A stretch of 64,000 bases of DNA from Melioribacter roseus (GTDB lineage: Bacteria; Bacteroidota; Ignavibacteria; Ignavibacteriales; Melioribacteraceae), in the NCBI GenBank assembly GCA_020724265.1, contig DYHH01000004.1, positions 1-64,000 of the forward strand. Reading direction: 5' to 3'. Below the pieces are notes generated by a model. The model ran no database searches. It had not been told where the DNA came from and was given only the letters and a program-made list of their open reading frames with translations. Of the stretch, positions 49,255-57,226 are shown piece by piece (the stretch's first letter is position 1; each line of letters starts with the position of its first letter). The position numbers and the translations under genes were made by a program.

Positions 49255-50520
49255 ATGAAAAAAATATTTCTGATACTTTTATTTTCATCACTGTTGTTTT
49301 CGCAAGAAACTCTCGATAGAATAATTGCAGTGGTTAATAATGAGATAATTTTACAATCGGAATTGAATCTTCAGGTTGCTTATGTTGCAGCTCAACGAAA
49401 TCTTGATCCTGCTAATCCTGATCTAAAGAAGACTATTCTTGATAGGATGGTGGAAGAAAAGCTGCTTTATGCACAAGCAGAATTGGATTCGATCGTTATC
49501 TCTAACGAAGACGTAAATGCTCAGTTGGAAAACCAATTGAATTTTTTCATTGCTCAATACGGCTCTCTTGAAAGAATGGAACAAGCATACGGAATGAGTA
49601 TCGATAAAATTAGGCGAGAACTGCGGGACGAAGTTAGAAAAAGTATGATGGGTAATATGGTTCAGCAAAAACACTTCGGTCAATTAGATGCTACAAGAAG
49701 AGAAGTCCGTGAATTTTTTGAAGAATATCAGGATTCATTAGGACTTATTCCCGAAAGATTTGAACTTTCGCATATATTTATCAATCCGCAAAAGGGAGAG
49801 AGATTAAAAGCTAAGACAAAAGTATTTACTCAAGCACTTTTAGACTCAATAAAAGGAGGCGCCGATTTTGCTGCGCTGGCAAAGAAATTTTCCGACGATC
49901 CCGGTAGTGCTGCCAGAGGAGGTGAACTTGGTTTTGTTAAAAGAGGTGTTTTCTTTCCCGAGTTTGAAGCTGCTGCGTTTCAACTTCAAGAAGGTGAAAT
50001 CTCCGATATCGTGGAATCACCTGTTGGCTTTCACATAATTCAAATGTTGGAAAGAAGGGGAGAGTCTATTAGAACAAGACATATTCTTGTTAAAGTAAAA
50101 AGTGATGAACAAGCTGATCTTGATGCAATTGAAATGCTCACTGAAATTCGCGATAGTTTATTAAGAGGCGAAAAGAACTTTGAGTATTTTGCTAGGAAAT
50201 ATAGTGATGATACGGAAACTTCTAAGCTCGGCGGCACATTAGGTAAATTCGATGTTTCGCAGCTCGATAAAACTCTCAGAGACCGTGTCTACGGTATGTC
50301 TATTGGTGAAATCAGCACACCGAAAAGGCTTGACCTGGATAACAAATCTTACGGCTATCATATTATAAAAGTTAATAACCGTATCCCCGAACATAAACCG
50401 ACCTTTGAAGGGGACTATGATGAAATTAAGCGTCTGACAATTTATCATAAAAGACAAAAGCTTTATGCTAATTGGATTAGTGAATTAAAAGAAAAAATTT
50501 ATTGGGAAGTTAGAATTTAA
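49255..50520 (+). CDS. surA: Periplasmic chaperone/peptidyl-prolyl isomerase SurA
   Basis: 421 aa. Cleavable signal peptide (MKKIFLILLFSSLLFSQ), SurA N-domain (LDRIIAVVNNEIILQSEL, the SurA hallmark), first parvulin domain about 170-270 (FELSHIFINP to GFHIIQMLERR) and second at about 272-375 (RTRHILVKVK to GYHIIKVNNR). SurA escorts unfolded outer-membrane proteins to the BAM machine. Third gene of the cluster. Confidence 0.93.
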   Translation: MKKIFLILLFSSLLFSQETLDRIIAVVNNEIILQSELNLQVAYVAAQRNLDPANPDLKKTILDRMVEEKLLYAQAELDSIVISNEDVNAQLENQLNFFIAQYGSLERMEQAYGMSIDKIRRELRDEVRKSMMGNMVQQKHFGQLDATRREVREFFEEYQDSLGLIPERFELSHIFINPQKGERLKAKTKVFTQALLDSIKGGADFAALAKKFSDDPGSAARGGELGFVKRGVFFPEFEAAAFQLQEGEISDIVESPVGFHIIQMLERRGESIRTRHILVKVKSDEQADLDAIEMLTEIRDSLLRGEKNFEYFARKYSDDTETSKLGGTLGKFDVSQLDKTLRDRVYGMSIGEISTPKRLDLDNKSYGYHIIKVNNRIPEHKPTFEGDYDEIKRLTIYHKRQKLYANWISELKEKIYWEVRI

Positions 50521-50534
50521 ATCCGGGAGAAAGT

Positions 50535-51533
50535 TTGACACAAAATACGGAAAGTAAAGATATACAGCTTGTAGAAAAACTCAATCACTCTGTTAATTTA
50601 TTAAAGAGTGAAATTGGGAAAGTAATTATCGGTCAGAATGAAATCGTAGAAAGTTTGTTAATTGCATTATTGGCTAAGGGTCATTGCCTTCTGGTTGGTG
50701 TGCCCGGATTAGCAAAAACTCTTCTTATCAGAACTCTCGCCGATGTGTTGAATCTTAATTTCAGTAGAATTCAATTTACACCAGATTTGATGCCCGGCGA
50801 TATTACCGGTACTGAAATTATTGATGATGATCCTACAACTAATCAACGTAGTTTCAGGTTTATAAAAGGACCGATATTTGCAAATATTATTTTAGCCGAT
50901 GAGATAAACCGTACACCACCCAAAACGCAGGCTGCTCTTTTGGAAGCTATGCAGGAATATAAAGTTACCGCTGCCGGGCATACATATTCGCTTGAAGAAC
51001 CGTTTTTTGTACTTGCCACACAAAACCCGATTGAACAGGAAGGAACTTACCCCTTACCCGAAGCGCAACTGGATAGGTTTATGTTCAACTTATGGTTAGA
51101 CTATCCCAGGTTTGAAGAAGAGCTCGAAATTATAAAAACCACAACAAGCAGTTATAAACCCGAGTTGAACAAAGTTGTTAGCAGCAATGAAATAATGGAA
51201 TTTCAAAATCTTATCAGAAGAGTTCCGGTTGCGGATAATGTAATCGAATATGCGGTTAGAGTTGTAAATGCAACACGAACTAACTCCAACGCCAATGAAT
51301 ATATTAAGCAGTGGGTAAATTGGGGCGCCGGACCGAGAGCTTCTCAGTATTTGATTCTTGCCGCTAAAACTAAAGCCGTAATAGACGGTAGGTTTACTCC
51401 GAATATTGATGATGTGAAGAGTTCAATGCTCCCGGTATTGCGTCATAGAATCATTCCTAACTTTAATGCGGAAGCCGAAGGCATTTCTTCCGTTGAAATA
51501 ATTAATAAGATTTTATCCGAAAACCAAAAATAA
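50535..51533 (+). CDS. MoxR-family AAA+ ATPase
   Basis: 332 aa, TTG start with GGGAG upstream. Walker A GVPGLAKT (about 55-62), Walker B LADEINRTPP and sensor motif ATQNPIEQEGTYPLPEAQLDRF mark the MoxR family, chaperone ATPases that activate metalloenzymes or partner VWA-domain proteins. Usually a DUF58/VWA gene follows; here it is followed by a peptidase-like gene instead. Confidence 0.93.
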   Translation: MTQNTESKDIQLVEKLNHSVNLLKSEIGKVIIGQNEIVESLLIALLAKGHCLLVGVPGLAKTLLIRTLADVLNLNFSRIQFTPDLMPGDITGTEIIDDDPTTNQRSFRFIKGPIFANIILADEINRTPPKTQAALLEAMQEYKVTAAGHTYSLEEPFFVLATQNPIEQEGTYPLPEAQLDRFMFNLWLDYPRFEEELEIIKTTTSSYKPELNKVVSSNEIMEFQNLIRRVPVADNVIEYAVRVVNATRTNSNANEYIKQWVNWGAGPRASQYLILAAKTKAVIDGRFTPNIDDVKSSMLPVLRHRIIPNFNAEAEGISSVEIINKILSENQK

Positions 51534-51541
51534 TTCTGTTT

Positions 51542-52774
51542 ATGAAAAAATCTCTACTTCTTATTGCTATCTTATTTTTTATCGGCTGCTCCGATAAAGT
51601 TACTGAAGAACCGGAATCTAAATTTCAAGAAACAACATTGAACGAATTCGGGTTGATAACCGATTCACTTATAGAAATTCGGGAAAGAGTAAAACGAAAT
51701 CAGACTTTGAGTGATATGCTTCTTCCTCATAATGTTACTTACGGTCAAATTCATCAAATTGCACAGGTATCAAAAGATATTTTTGATGTAAGAAAAATAC
51801 AAAGCGGCAGAGATTATGTGTTGTATATTCAGCCGGATACAATTAATACGGTTAAATATTTTGTTTACCAAGAAACACCTCTCAGGTACTATGTTTTTGA
51901 TTTAAGTGATTCGATAAATATTTCTTACGGCGAAAAAGAAGTCGAAATAAAAGAAGCCGAAGTTGCCGGAAAAATTTATAACTCCTTATACCAAACATTG
52001 GAACAATTAAAAGTTAGTCCGTTGCTCGCATTAAAACTTTCCGAGGTTTTTGCATGGCAGATTGACTTCTACGGAATACAAGCTGGGGATAGCTTCAAAG
52101 TAATATATGAAGAAAAACATCTTGACGGTAATTTTATGACCGTCGGTAGAATTAAAGCCGCAGTTTTTAATCACCGCGGTAAAGATTTTTACGGGTTCTA
52201 TTTTGAAGAAGATGAAAGTGCCGATTATTTTGATGAAGAAGGCAACAGTTTAAGAAAAGCTTTCCTTAAAGCTCCGTTAAAATTTAGCAGAATAAGTTCC
52301 GGTTATTCTAATAGAAGACTTCACCCTGTATTAAAAGTTTACAGACCACATCAAGGAATTGATTATGCAGCACCAACAGGCACACCGGTTCAATCAATCG
52401 GAGATGGCGTAGTAGTTGAAAGAGCATATCATAGAGGTAACGGTAATTGGGTTAAGATAAAACATAACAGTACTTATTCAAGTGCTTACCTACACTTATC
52501 TAAATTCGGCAAAGGAATTACAAAAGGAGCACAAGTGCGTCAAGGACAAATAATCGGGTACGTCGGAAGTACAGGTTTATCAACCGGCCCGCATCTTGAT
52601 TTTCGTTTTTATATAAATAACTCTCCCGTTAACTTCTTAAGGCAAGAATTCCCTCCGTCAAAACCAATCGACAAAGAATACCACGATGCGTATTGGGAAT
52701 TTATGTCGGCTATGAAAACAAGACTCGATAATTTATCTAAAAAATCCGATGAAGATGTATTAGCAGTGAATTGA
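51542..52774 (+). CDS. M23 (LytM)-family endopeptidase-like lipoprotein with altered zinc site
   Basis: 410 aa. Lipobox FIGC (Cys about 16). A long N-terminal region is followed by an M23 domain (about 250-375). The first zinc motif H270-x3-D274 (HQGID) is present, but the second motif, normally HxH, reads H351-L-D353, so one zinc ligand is an Asp. It may still bind metal with Asp, or be a non-catalytic amidase activator like EnvC/NlpD. It lies 8 bases after moxR. Confidence 0.85.
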   Translation: MKKSLLLIAILFFIGCSDKVTEEPESKFQETTLNEFGLITDSLIEIRERVKRNQTLSDMLLPHNVTYGQIHQIAQVSKDIFDVRKIQSGRDYVLYIQPDTINTVKYFVYQETPLRYYVFDLSDSINISYGEKEVEIKEAEVAGKIYNSLYQTLEQLKVSPLLALKLSEVFAWQIDFYGIQAGDSFKVIYEEKHLDGNFMTVGRIKAAVFNHRGKDFYGFYFEEDESADYFDEEGNSLRKAFLKAPLKFSRISSGYSNRRLHPVLKVYRPHQGIDYAAPTGTPVQSIGDGVVVERAYHRGNGNWVKIKHNSTYSSAYLHLSKFGKGITKGAQVRQGQIIGYVGSTGLSTGPHLDFRFYINNSPVNFLRQEFPPSKPIDKEYHDAYWEFMSAMKTRLDNLSKKSDEDVLAVN

Positions 52775-52813
52775 AATGCAAACCTTTCAGATGAAGAGCT
52801 AATGTAAACTTTT

Positions 52814-52844
52814 TACTGAATTTTCTTTATCGGAAAACTCAGTA
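52814..52844. repeat. 12-bp inverted repeat at the boundary of the accessory region
   Basis: TACTGAATTTTC at 52814-52825 pairs with 52833-52844 with one mismatch and a 7-base loop. It lies between convergent genes but lacks a T-run on either strand. Confidence 0.45.
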
Positions 52845-52845
52845 T

Positions 52846-52924
52846 CAGTATCCGCCCTCCGAAGTTGCATTTTAACGAAGGAGGATCAGTCCGCAATTCT
52901 TTTTGCGGATTAAAGAGGTTATAC
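52846..52924 (-). repeat. Intergenic element A (cassette-end repeat)
   Basis: Copy of the conserved block also found at 53882-53995 and 54986-55100. Two hairpins: CCTCC/GGAGG (52856-52884, with internal GTT/AAC) and a perfect TCCGCAA/TTGCGGA (52890-52909). It ends with ATTAAAGAGGTTATAC; read on the minus strand GTATAAC follows the stop of the nuclease gene by about 14 bases, the position of an integron R''-type box. Confidence 0.7.
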
Positions 52925-52938
52925 GCTAACTATATAAT

Positions 52939-53751
52939 TTAATAATCGAACAAGTTTATTTGGTTTTGGTCTTCTTCAAAATATCTATAAGTTTTGTCTG
53001 AAATAATTTCTATTCCACCATATCTATTTATTGTTTCCTTAACATATCCAATTGTTGTATTAAGATCTCTTCTAATATCCTCAGTGGTGAAACGTAATAT
53101 TGACCAACCTAAGCTCGAAAGAATATTGTTACGATTTTTGTCCCTCTTAACATTTAATTCTGATAAATGGAATCTATCTCCATCACATTCAATGTTAATG
53201 TTTCGTTCTTTACAAAAGATTGCAAAATCTAAATAAAACAATTTTACATCAGTATTAATAAGATATTGTCGTTCCGCCTCTATCTTTGCAATTTTAAGTG
53301 CCTCCCACAATTCTTCTTCAAGAGGACTCTCATAAAATAAGTCATTAATATTGCTTGAATTTTTGAAATGCCAAAAAGTAGTTGGAATGAAAAGTAATCT
53401 TCTCGGACGATTACTAATAATCGGGGTTGAAAGCTCGTTCAAAGAATTAAATTCTATCTTATAATATTCATCTTCTGCTTTGGGGTCATTTTGAATTTCT
53501 GGTAGAAGCATTTTTCTTTTAACAATTGAAATCTTTTTTACGTCACTATACCATCGAATAGAAAAAGCATCTTTATTAAAGATTTTTGTGTGGTAAAACG
53601 CAATATATTTTAAGGTCTTATTAGCAACACTTTTGGGAACCATTTTAGTTGAACAAGGAATACGATACCAGTTTTGCTCTTTTGCAATTTTGAAATCGTA
53701 TTTATTATTCATCAATGCAACTAAAAAATCTTTATTATTCTGTTTAGCCAT
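52939..53751 (-). CDS. DUF559/VSR-like PD-(D/E)xK endonuclease-domain protein
   Basis: 270 aa from ATG at 53751; a longer frame to 53802 would translate the intergenic repeat. The C-terminal part (about 138-250) fits the DUF559 nuclease fold: SPLEEELWEAL helix, D175 in YLDFAIFC, E188-x-D190 in INIECDGDRFH, and ILSSLGWSILRFTTEDI at the end. The N-terminal 130 residues are unrecognised. Likely DNA nuclease, possibly defensive. No clear RBS; the ATG is 16 bases from the R-box-like GTATAAC. Confidence 0.8.
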   Translation of the reverse strand: MAKQNNKDFLVALMNNKYDFKIAKEQNWYRIPCSTKMVPKSVANKTLKYIAFYHTKIFNKDAFSIRWYSDVKKISIVKRKMLLPEIQNDPKAEDEYYKIEFNSLNELSTPIISNRPRRLLFIPTTFWHFKNSSNINDLFYESPLEEELWEALKIAKIEAERQYLINTDVKLFYLDFAIFCKERNINIECDGDRFHLSELNVKRDKNRNNILSSLGWSILRFTTEDIRRDLNTTIGYVKETINRYGGIEIISDKTYRYFEEDQNQINLFDY

Positions 53752-53767
53752 ACTAATTACTTTTAGT

Positions 53768-53995
53768 GTATAACAGCGTGTTATCCCGACAAGTCGGGAC
53801 AAGTTGTAATATTTCCAGTAACACCGTACTTGTTAAAGACTGTACAACAAACTTAACACATTTTTCTAATAAGAGCTTTTTCTACAAAACTTTTTTACCG
53901 GGAATACTTTTGCCCAGCTTACCCATTCTCCGAAGTAGCATTCTAACGAAGGAAAGCCAGTCCATCATTATTTTGGTGGATTAAAGAGGTTAGGG
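53768..53995 (-). repeat. Intergenic element B (attC-like, two-part repeat)
   Basis: 228 bases between R-box-like ends GTATAAC (53768-53774) and GTTAGGG (53989-53995) on the plus strand. The left part has the 7-bp palindrome TCCCGAC-AA-GTCGGGA (53784-53799) inside GTGTTA/TAACAC arms; the right part is the conserved block with hairpin TCCATCA/TGGTGGA (53961-53980). It is homologous to element C over both parts, including 27 identical bases around the palindrome. Confidence 0.7.
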
Positions 53996-54025
53996 TACGA
54001 CTTTTTAGATTTACTAAACTTTTTT

Positions 54026-54472
54026 TTATGCAAATTCTTTATTCAATTTCTTTCTTGTATTCATCAAACTTGCGTTTCGAAAACGTTTATTCAATTCATT
54101 GACTAATTTATATGGACGATTAAAAGCTTCTTGTGATATTTTGAAGTGATCTGATAGTTTACGAATTGTTTCTTTTGAAAGACCTTTCTGATAATTCAAA
54201 ATCTTTGATATTGTTCCTTTTGATAAATCCAATATCTCAACCAAATCTTTTGCTTTTAGATTACTACTTTCCATCAATGATTTTAGTAATTCGATTGGGT
54301 CAACATCTTCAAATGAATTATGTTCATCATCCCATTTCTCTATCAAAATAGTTAATAATTCAATTTCATCTGAAAACTTATCATCATCTTTAGAAATAAG
54401 TTTTTCTAAGATACTGCAGTATTCATCATATTGTTTTTGACTTTTTATTACTGTGTATTTTAGTATTGCCAT
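54026..54472 (-). CDS. higA: HigA-type antitoxin
   Basis: 148 aa. The N-terminal half is acidic and toxin-binding in character; the C-terminal half has an XRE-type helix-turn-helix (DLVEILDLSKGTISKIL followed by LSKETIRKLSDHF). HigA neutralises HigB and represses the operon. AAGGGAAG precedes the ATG; the gene is 16 bases downstream of higB, giving the toxin-first order typical of hig modules. Confidence 0.9.
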   Translation of the reverse strand: MAILKYTVIKSQKQYDEYCSILEKLISKDDDKFSDEIELLTILIEKWDDEHNSFEDVDPIELLKSLMESSNLKAKDLVEILDLSKGTISKILNYQKGLSKETIRKLSDHFKISQEAFNRPYKLVNELNKRFRNASLMNTRKKLNKEFA

Positions 54473-54488
54473 TTTCTTCCCTTTTAAT

Positions 54489-54821
54489 TTAATATGCTTC
54501 TACAGTATATTGTTTTCCATCTGCACACAATTTTGTGTATTCTGAATGAGTACCAATCCATTTAATGAATAAATGAACTTTCTTTTTCCCAAAATGATAA
54601 CTACATATCATTCTGTATTTATTTCCACCAATATTAAATACAATCCTTTTCGAACTCTCTCCAAGAATATCCGCACTATTGAAAGTAGAAATGATATCAT
54701 TTGGTTCTTTCCATTCAGCCCACTTTATAATTGAAAGCCAATTTTCAAATGCTGATTTACTTTGAGCACTTTCTGATACATACTTTTCAATAGTTTGTTT
54801 ACGAATAAGATGTATTTTCAT
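54489..54821 (-). CDS. higB: HigB-type mRNA interferase toxin
   Basis: 110 aa. It matches the HigB (RelE superfamily) pattern from end to end: MKIHLIRKQTIEKYV, WAEWKEPNDIISTFNSADIL, RIVFNIGGNKYRMI and FIKWIGTHSEYTKL. Such toxins cleave mRNA on the ribosome. First gene of the module on the minus strand, preceded by the element C region. Confidence 0.92.
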   Translation of the reverse strand: MKIHLIRKQTIEKYVSESAQSKSAFENWLSIIKWAEWKEPNDIISTFNSADILGESSKRIVFNIGGNKYRMICSYHFGKKKVHLFIKWIGTHSEYTKLCADGKQYTVEAY

Positions 54822-54871
54822 ATGCTGTAAACTTACGAAATTGTTTCACAATAGGAAACTCTTTTTTATTA

Positions 54872-55100
54872 CCCAAACGGCGTGTTATCCCGACAAGTCG
54901 GGACAATTTGTTTGGCAAAGCCATTCCTTTGGGAAAATATCCAGTAACGCCGTGAGAACTTAATAATTAATTTTATAAGAACTCTTTTACAAAACTTTTT
55001 TGCCGGGAATACTTCTGCCCAGCTTACCCGCCCTCCGAAGTTGCATTTTAACGAAGGAGGGCCTGTCCGCCATTCTTTTGGTGAATTAAAGATATTAGCC
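54872..55100 (-). repeat. Intergenic element C (attC-like, two-part repeat)
   Basis: 229 bases. The left part has ACGGCGT(g)TTA/TAACGCCGT arms with one unpaired G, enclosing the TCCCGAC-AA-GTCGGGA palindrome (54888-54903). The right part is the conserved block with a 7-bp GCCCTCC/GGAGGGC hairpin (55030-55062) and TCCGCCA/TGGTGAA (55066-55085), ending in ATTAAAGATATTAGCC next to the hepT stop. The same block is in elements A and B. Confidence 0.7.
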
Positions 55101-55105
55101 TTTAT

Positions 55106-55450
55106 CTATAACTGCTGTAAAATTTCTAATACCTGTGATTTTAATGAAACAAGATCTACCTTTATTATATCCCATACTATTTTTGTATCTATACCAAAGT
55201 ATTCATGGATTAATAAATTTCTCAAATCAATTATTTCACGCCATTGTACTTCTGAATTGAGATTTTTGAAGTGAGGTGTAAGATGATTTGCAGCTTCGCC
55301 AATAATTTCTAGCTGTTTGACACATGCAAATTGCATCATCGTATTGCTTTGGAAATTTTCATAACTAGATTCTTGAACATAAGATTCAATTTCTAGAATC
55401 GAATCTTGAATATGTTGAAGCCTTGTTTTATCGCCTAATTTACTTCTCAT
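55106..55450 (-). CDS. hepT: HepT-like ribonuclease toxin
   Basis: 114 aa, all-helical HEPN protein. The RNase motif Rx4HxY is complete at R77-H82-Y84 (RNLLIHEY). In characterised pairs the partner nucleotidyltransferase AMPylates the Tyr to silence the toxin. The start overlaps the end of mntA by 11 bases, so the two are translationally coupled. Confidence 0.92.
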   Translation of the reverse strand: MRSKLGDKTRLQHIQDSILEIESYVQESSYENFQSNTMMQFACVKQLEIIGEAANHLTPHFKNLNSEVQWREIIDLRNLLIHEYFGIDTKIVWDIIKVDLVSLKSQVLEILQQL

Positions 55451-55727
55451 ATATCAATATTTTTTCTGCGTCAATATAAGGGCGAATATATTTAGAGACA
55501 CTATTACCTGTTAGCAAATCTACTCTTTTTTGTAATAAATCTTCCAATTCTAATTTCATACGCACAAAACCCAAACCGATTGGTTGTGAATAATCCATTT
55601 CAACCAATATGTCGATATCGCTTCGCTCATCGTCTTCACCTCGTGCTGCCGAGCCAAATAAAAATGCTCGTTTGACTGGTTTGTTTTTTAGACAATCCGC
55701 TATCTTCTCAATGTATTCTTTACTCAT
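55440..55727 (-). CDS. mntA: MntA-like minimal nucleotidyltransferase antitoxin
   Basis: 95 aa from ATG 55727 (an in-frame TTG at 55733 is the alternative). The minimal nucleotidyltransferase signature GS-x10-DxD is present: G25-S26, D37 and D39 (GSAARGEDDERSDID). It is expected to AMPylate and neutralise HepT. Operon order antitoxin-toxin. Confidence 0.92.
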   Translation of the reverse strand: MSKEYIEKIADCLKNKPVKRAFLFGSAARGEDDERSDIDILVEMDYSQPIGLGFVRMKLELEDLLQKRVDLLTGNSVSKYIRPYIDAEKILIYEK

Positions 55728-55733
55728 ATCCAA

Positions 55734-56129
55734 TTTTCGATTTATGTAAAATTAACTTCAAAAATATAACCGAAAACACAGAAAAAAACACCATGTTATT
55801 TAAGTATGTGGTTATTGGCGTTGCCAAAATTAACTTATTTGATGAACCGATTTCGTCTTTTGGCGAATTAGTTATTTATTTATGTGGTTCATTAACATAC
55901 TCTTGATATTTCCAATAAGTAAAAAACAAGTTACATTTCCTGACCTACAACTTTTACTTGGTGGTGTATCCGAAAAGAGGTTTGGTTGTCACTTATAGTG
56001 ATCAACGAAACAGATATATCGGCAATAGAGTTTTGAGAATATTTTTGGTCAGGTTGTCAAAGAACTTTTTGTACAAAACTTATTTCATGGAATAACTATA
56101 TCCGCTTGACTTTTTACTTATTAAAGAGG
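55734..56129. other. Gene-free intergenic region D, diverged attC-like element
   Basis: 396 bases without a credible ORF. R-box-like ATATAAC is at 55764-55770 and GTTATAC at 56129-56135, the latter overlapping the stop of the next minus-strand gene. Internal dyads: AGTATGT/ACATACT (55802-55808 and 55894-55900), GCCAAAA/TTTTGGC (55822-55828 and 55857-55863) and TGAACC/GGTTCA. The last about 75 bases resemble the conserved block of elements A-C only at the ends (TACAAAACTT and ATTAAAGAGGTTATAC). Confidence 0.55.
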
Positions 56130-56768
56130 TTATACCACAAAGATTTTGTAAAGAGCAAATACAATGAGAAAGATAAAAGCTAAGTAAAGTATCTCAGCAA
56201 TGAGTGCCAAAGAAGTTTGTACAAATGTTAGTTTTGAAATAGGTTTTGGTTCATCATAATTAAAATTGCCACTCTTACAATTTATAAAATAATTATACTC
56301 TTCAGAATATCGATAAGCTGCAGGGAAATAAAAGTCTTTATCTGACCAATATGCTCTATAGTTTTTTATTATAAAAAAACGACGAACTTCACTATATCCT
56401 ATATTAATTAGTCTTAATAAAGAGCCTATACCAGAAGAAACTTTCTTTAATTCAAATAAAAAAACCGATAATACCCGTTTTGAAAGCGAACGTACACTTT
56501 CACGATAGAAAAAACTTTCGTATGAATCATCAATAAATTCTTTCCAAGTGAGTTTTTTTATTAGGTCAATGTTGTACTTTCTGAAAAACTTTGTCATTTC
56601 TTTTTCATCATTTTTATGAGAATGATGTAATTCTGGTTTCTCATTATACATTGTATAATAAATTACTGCTTCACTTGGAGAAGTGAATGTAAAACACGAA
56701 CATAGTCTGTCTTCTTTAAGAACCTCATTGCAAATTGGGCAATATTTATTTTTTGAAGTATAGTACAT
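56130..56768 (-). CDS. Hypothetical membrane protein with N-terminal cysteine motif
   Basis: 212 aa, no recognised family. CPIC and CSC near the N-terminus (about 10-30) could form a zinc ribbon. The middle is charged and aromatic-rich (KKLTWKEFIDDSYESFFYRES), and a hydrophobic segment of about 25 residues closes the protein (about 183-212). It is 18 bases downstream of another membrane-protein gene, so the two probably act together. Defence or signalling is possible but unproven. Confidence 0.65.
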   Translation of the reverse strand: MYYTSKNKYCPICNEVLKEDRLCSCFTFTSPSEAVIYYTMYNEKPELHHSHKNDEKEMTKFFRKYNIDLIKKLTWKEFIDDSYESFFYRESVRSLSKRVLSVFLFELKKVSSGIGSLLRLINIGYSEVRRFFIIKNYRAYWSDKDFYFPAAYRYSEEYNYFINCKSGNFNYDEPKPISKLTFVQTSLALIAEILYLAFIFLIVFALYKIFVV

Positions 56769-56786
56769 TGCTACTTGTATTGGCGT

Positions 56787-57206
56787 TTATGAAAATATTA
56801 TTAACAGAATAAAAATATAGATAACACTTAGACTAGTTAAAAAAAGTGAATATTTTTCTCTTAGAATTAACCATCTTCTTTGTTTCAATGTCTTTTTTAT
56901 GTCCTTGTTAAATTCATTATTTAACTGATCTGTTGGTGTATTTTTAAAATAATCCTCGGCATTCAGTATTTTATAGTAAATACCTTTAACGACTAAATAA
57001 TTCCATACCAATAATATTATTGAAAGAATACACAAAAAAAATAAAGATAAAATGAAAAAGACGCATATTTTGGCATTGATACTGAATAAGATAGAAGTAG
57101 CACCAATCAGTAACGAATTTAAAATTATTAAAGAGTTCCAAAATGAGAAAGATGCATTTAAAAAGCGGTCAGAATACCTTTCTTCTCGTTCATCAATGTC
57201 TGCCAT
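56787..57206 (-). CDS. Hypothetical three-helix membrane protein
   Basis: 139 aa. Hydrophobic segments at about 22-42, 46-70 and 118-138, with a charged helical loop between the second and third (DYFKNTPTDQLNNEFNKDIKKTLKQRR). The layout recalls SLATT-type effector membrane proteins, but no specific motif confirms it. The RBS AAGG precedes the ATG, which is 20 bases from the R-box-like GTATAAC of the adjacent attC-like site. Confidence 0.65.
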   Translation of the reverse strand: MADIDEREERYSDRFLNASFSFWNSLIILNSLLIGATSILFSINAKICVFFILSLFFLCILSIILLVWNYLVVKGIYYKILNAEDYFKNTPTDQLNNEFNKDIKKTLKQRRWLILREKYSLFLTSLSVIYIFILLIIFS

Positions 57207-57226
57207 TTTAGACCTTTCCTTTTGTG

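Noticed and set aside
53752-53802. 17-residue N-terminal extension of the DUF559 nuclease
   Set aside because: It would translate the intergenic repeat and the R-box-like sequence; the ATG at 53751 is the natural cassette start.
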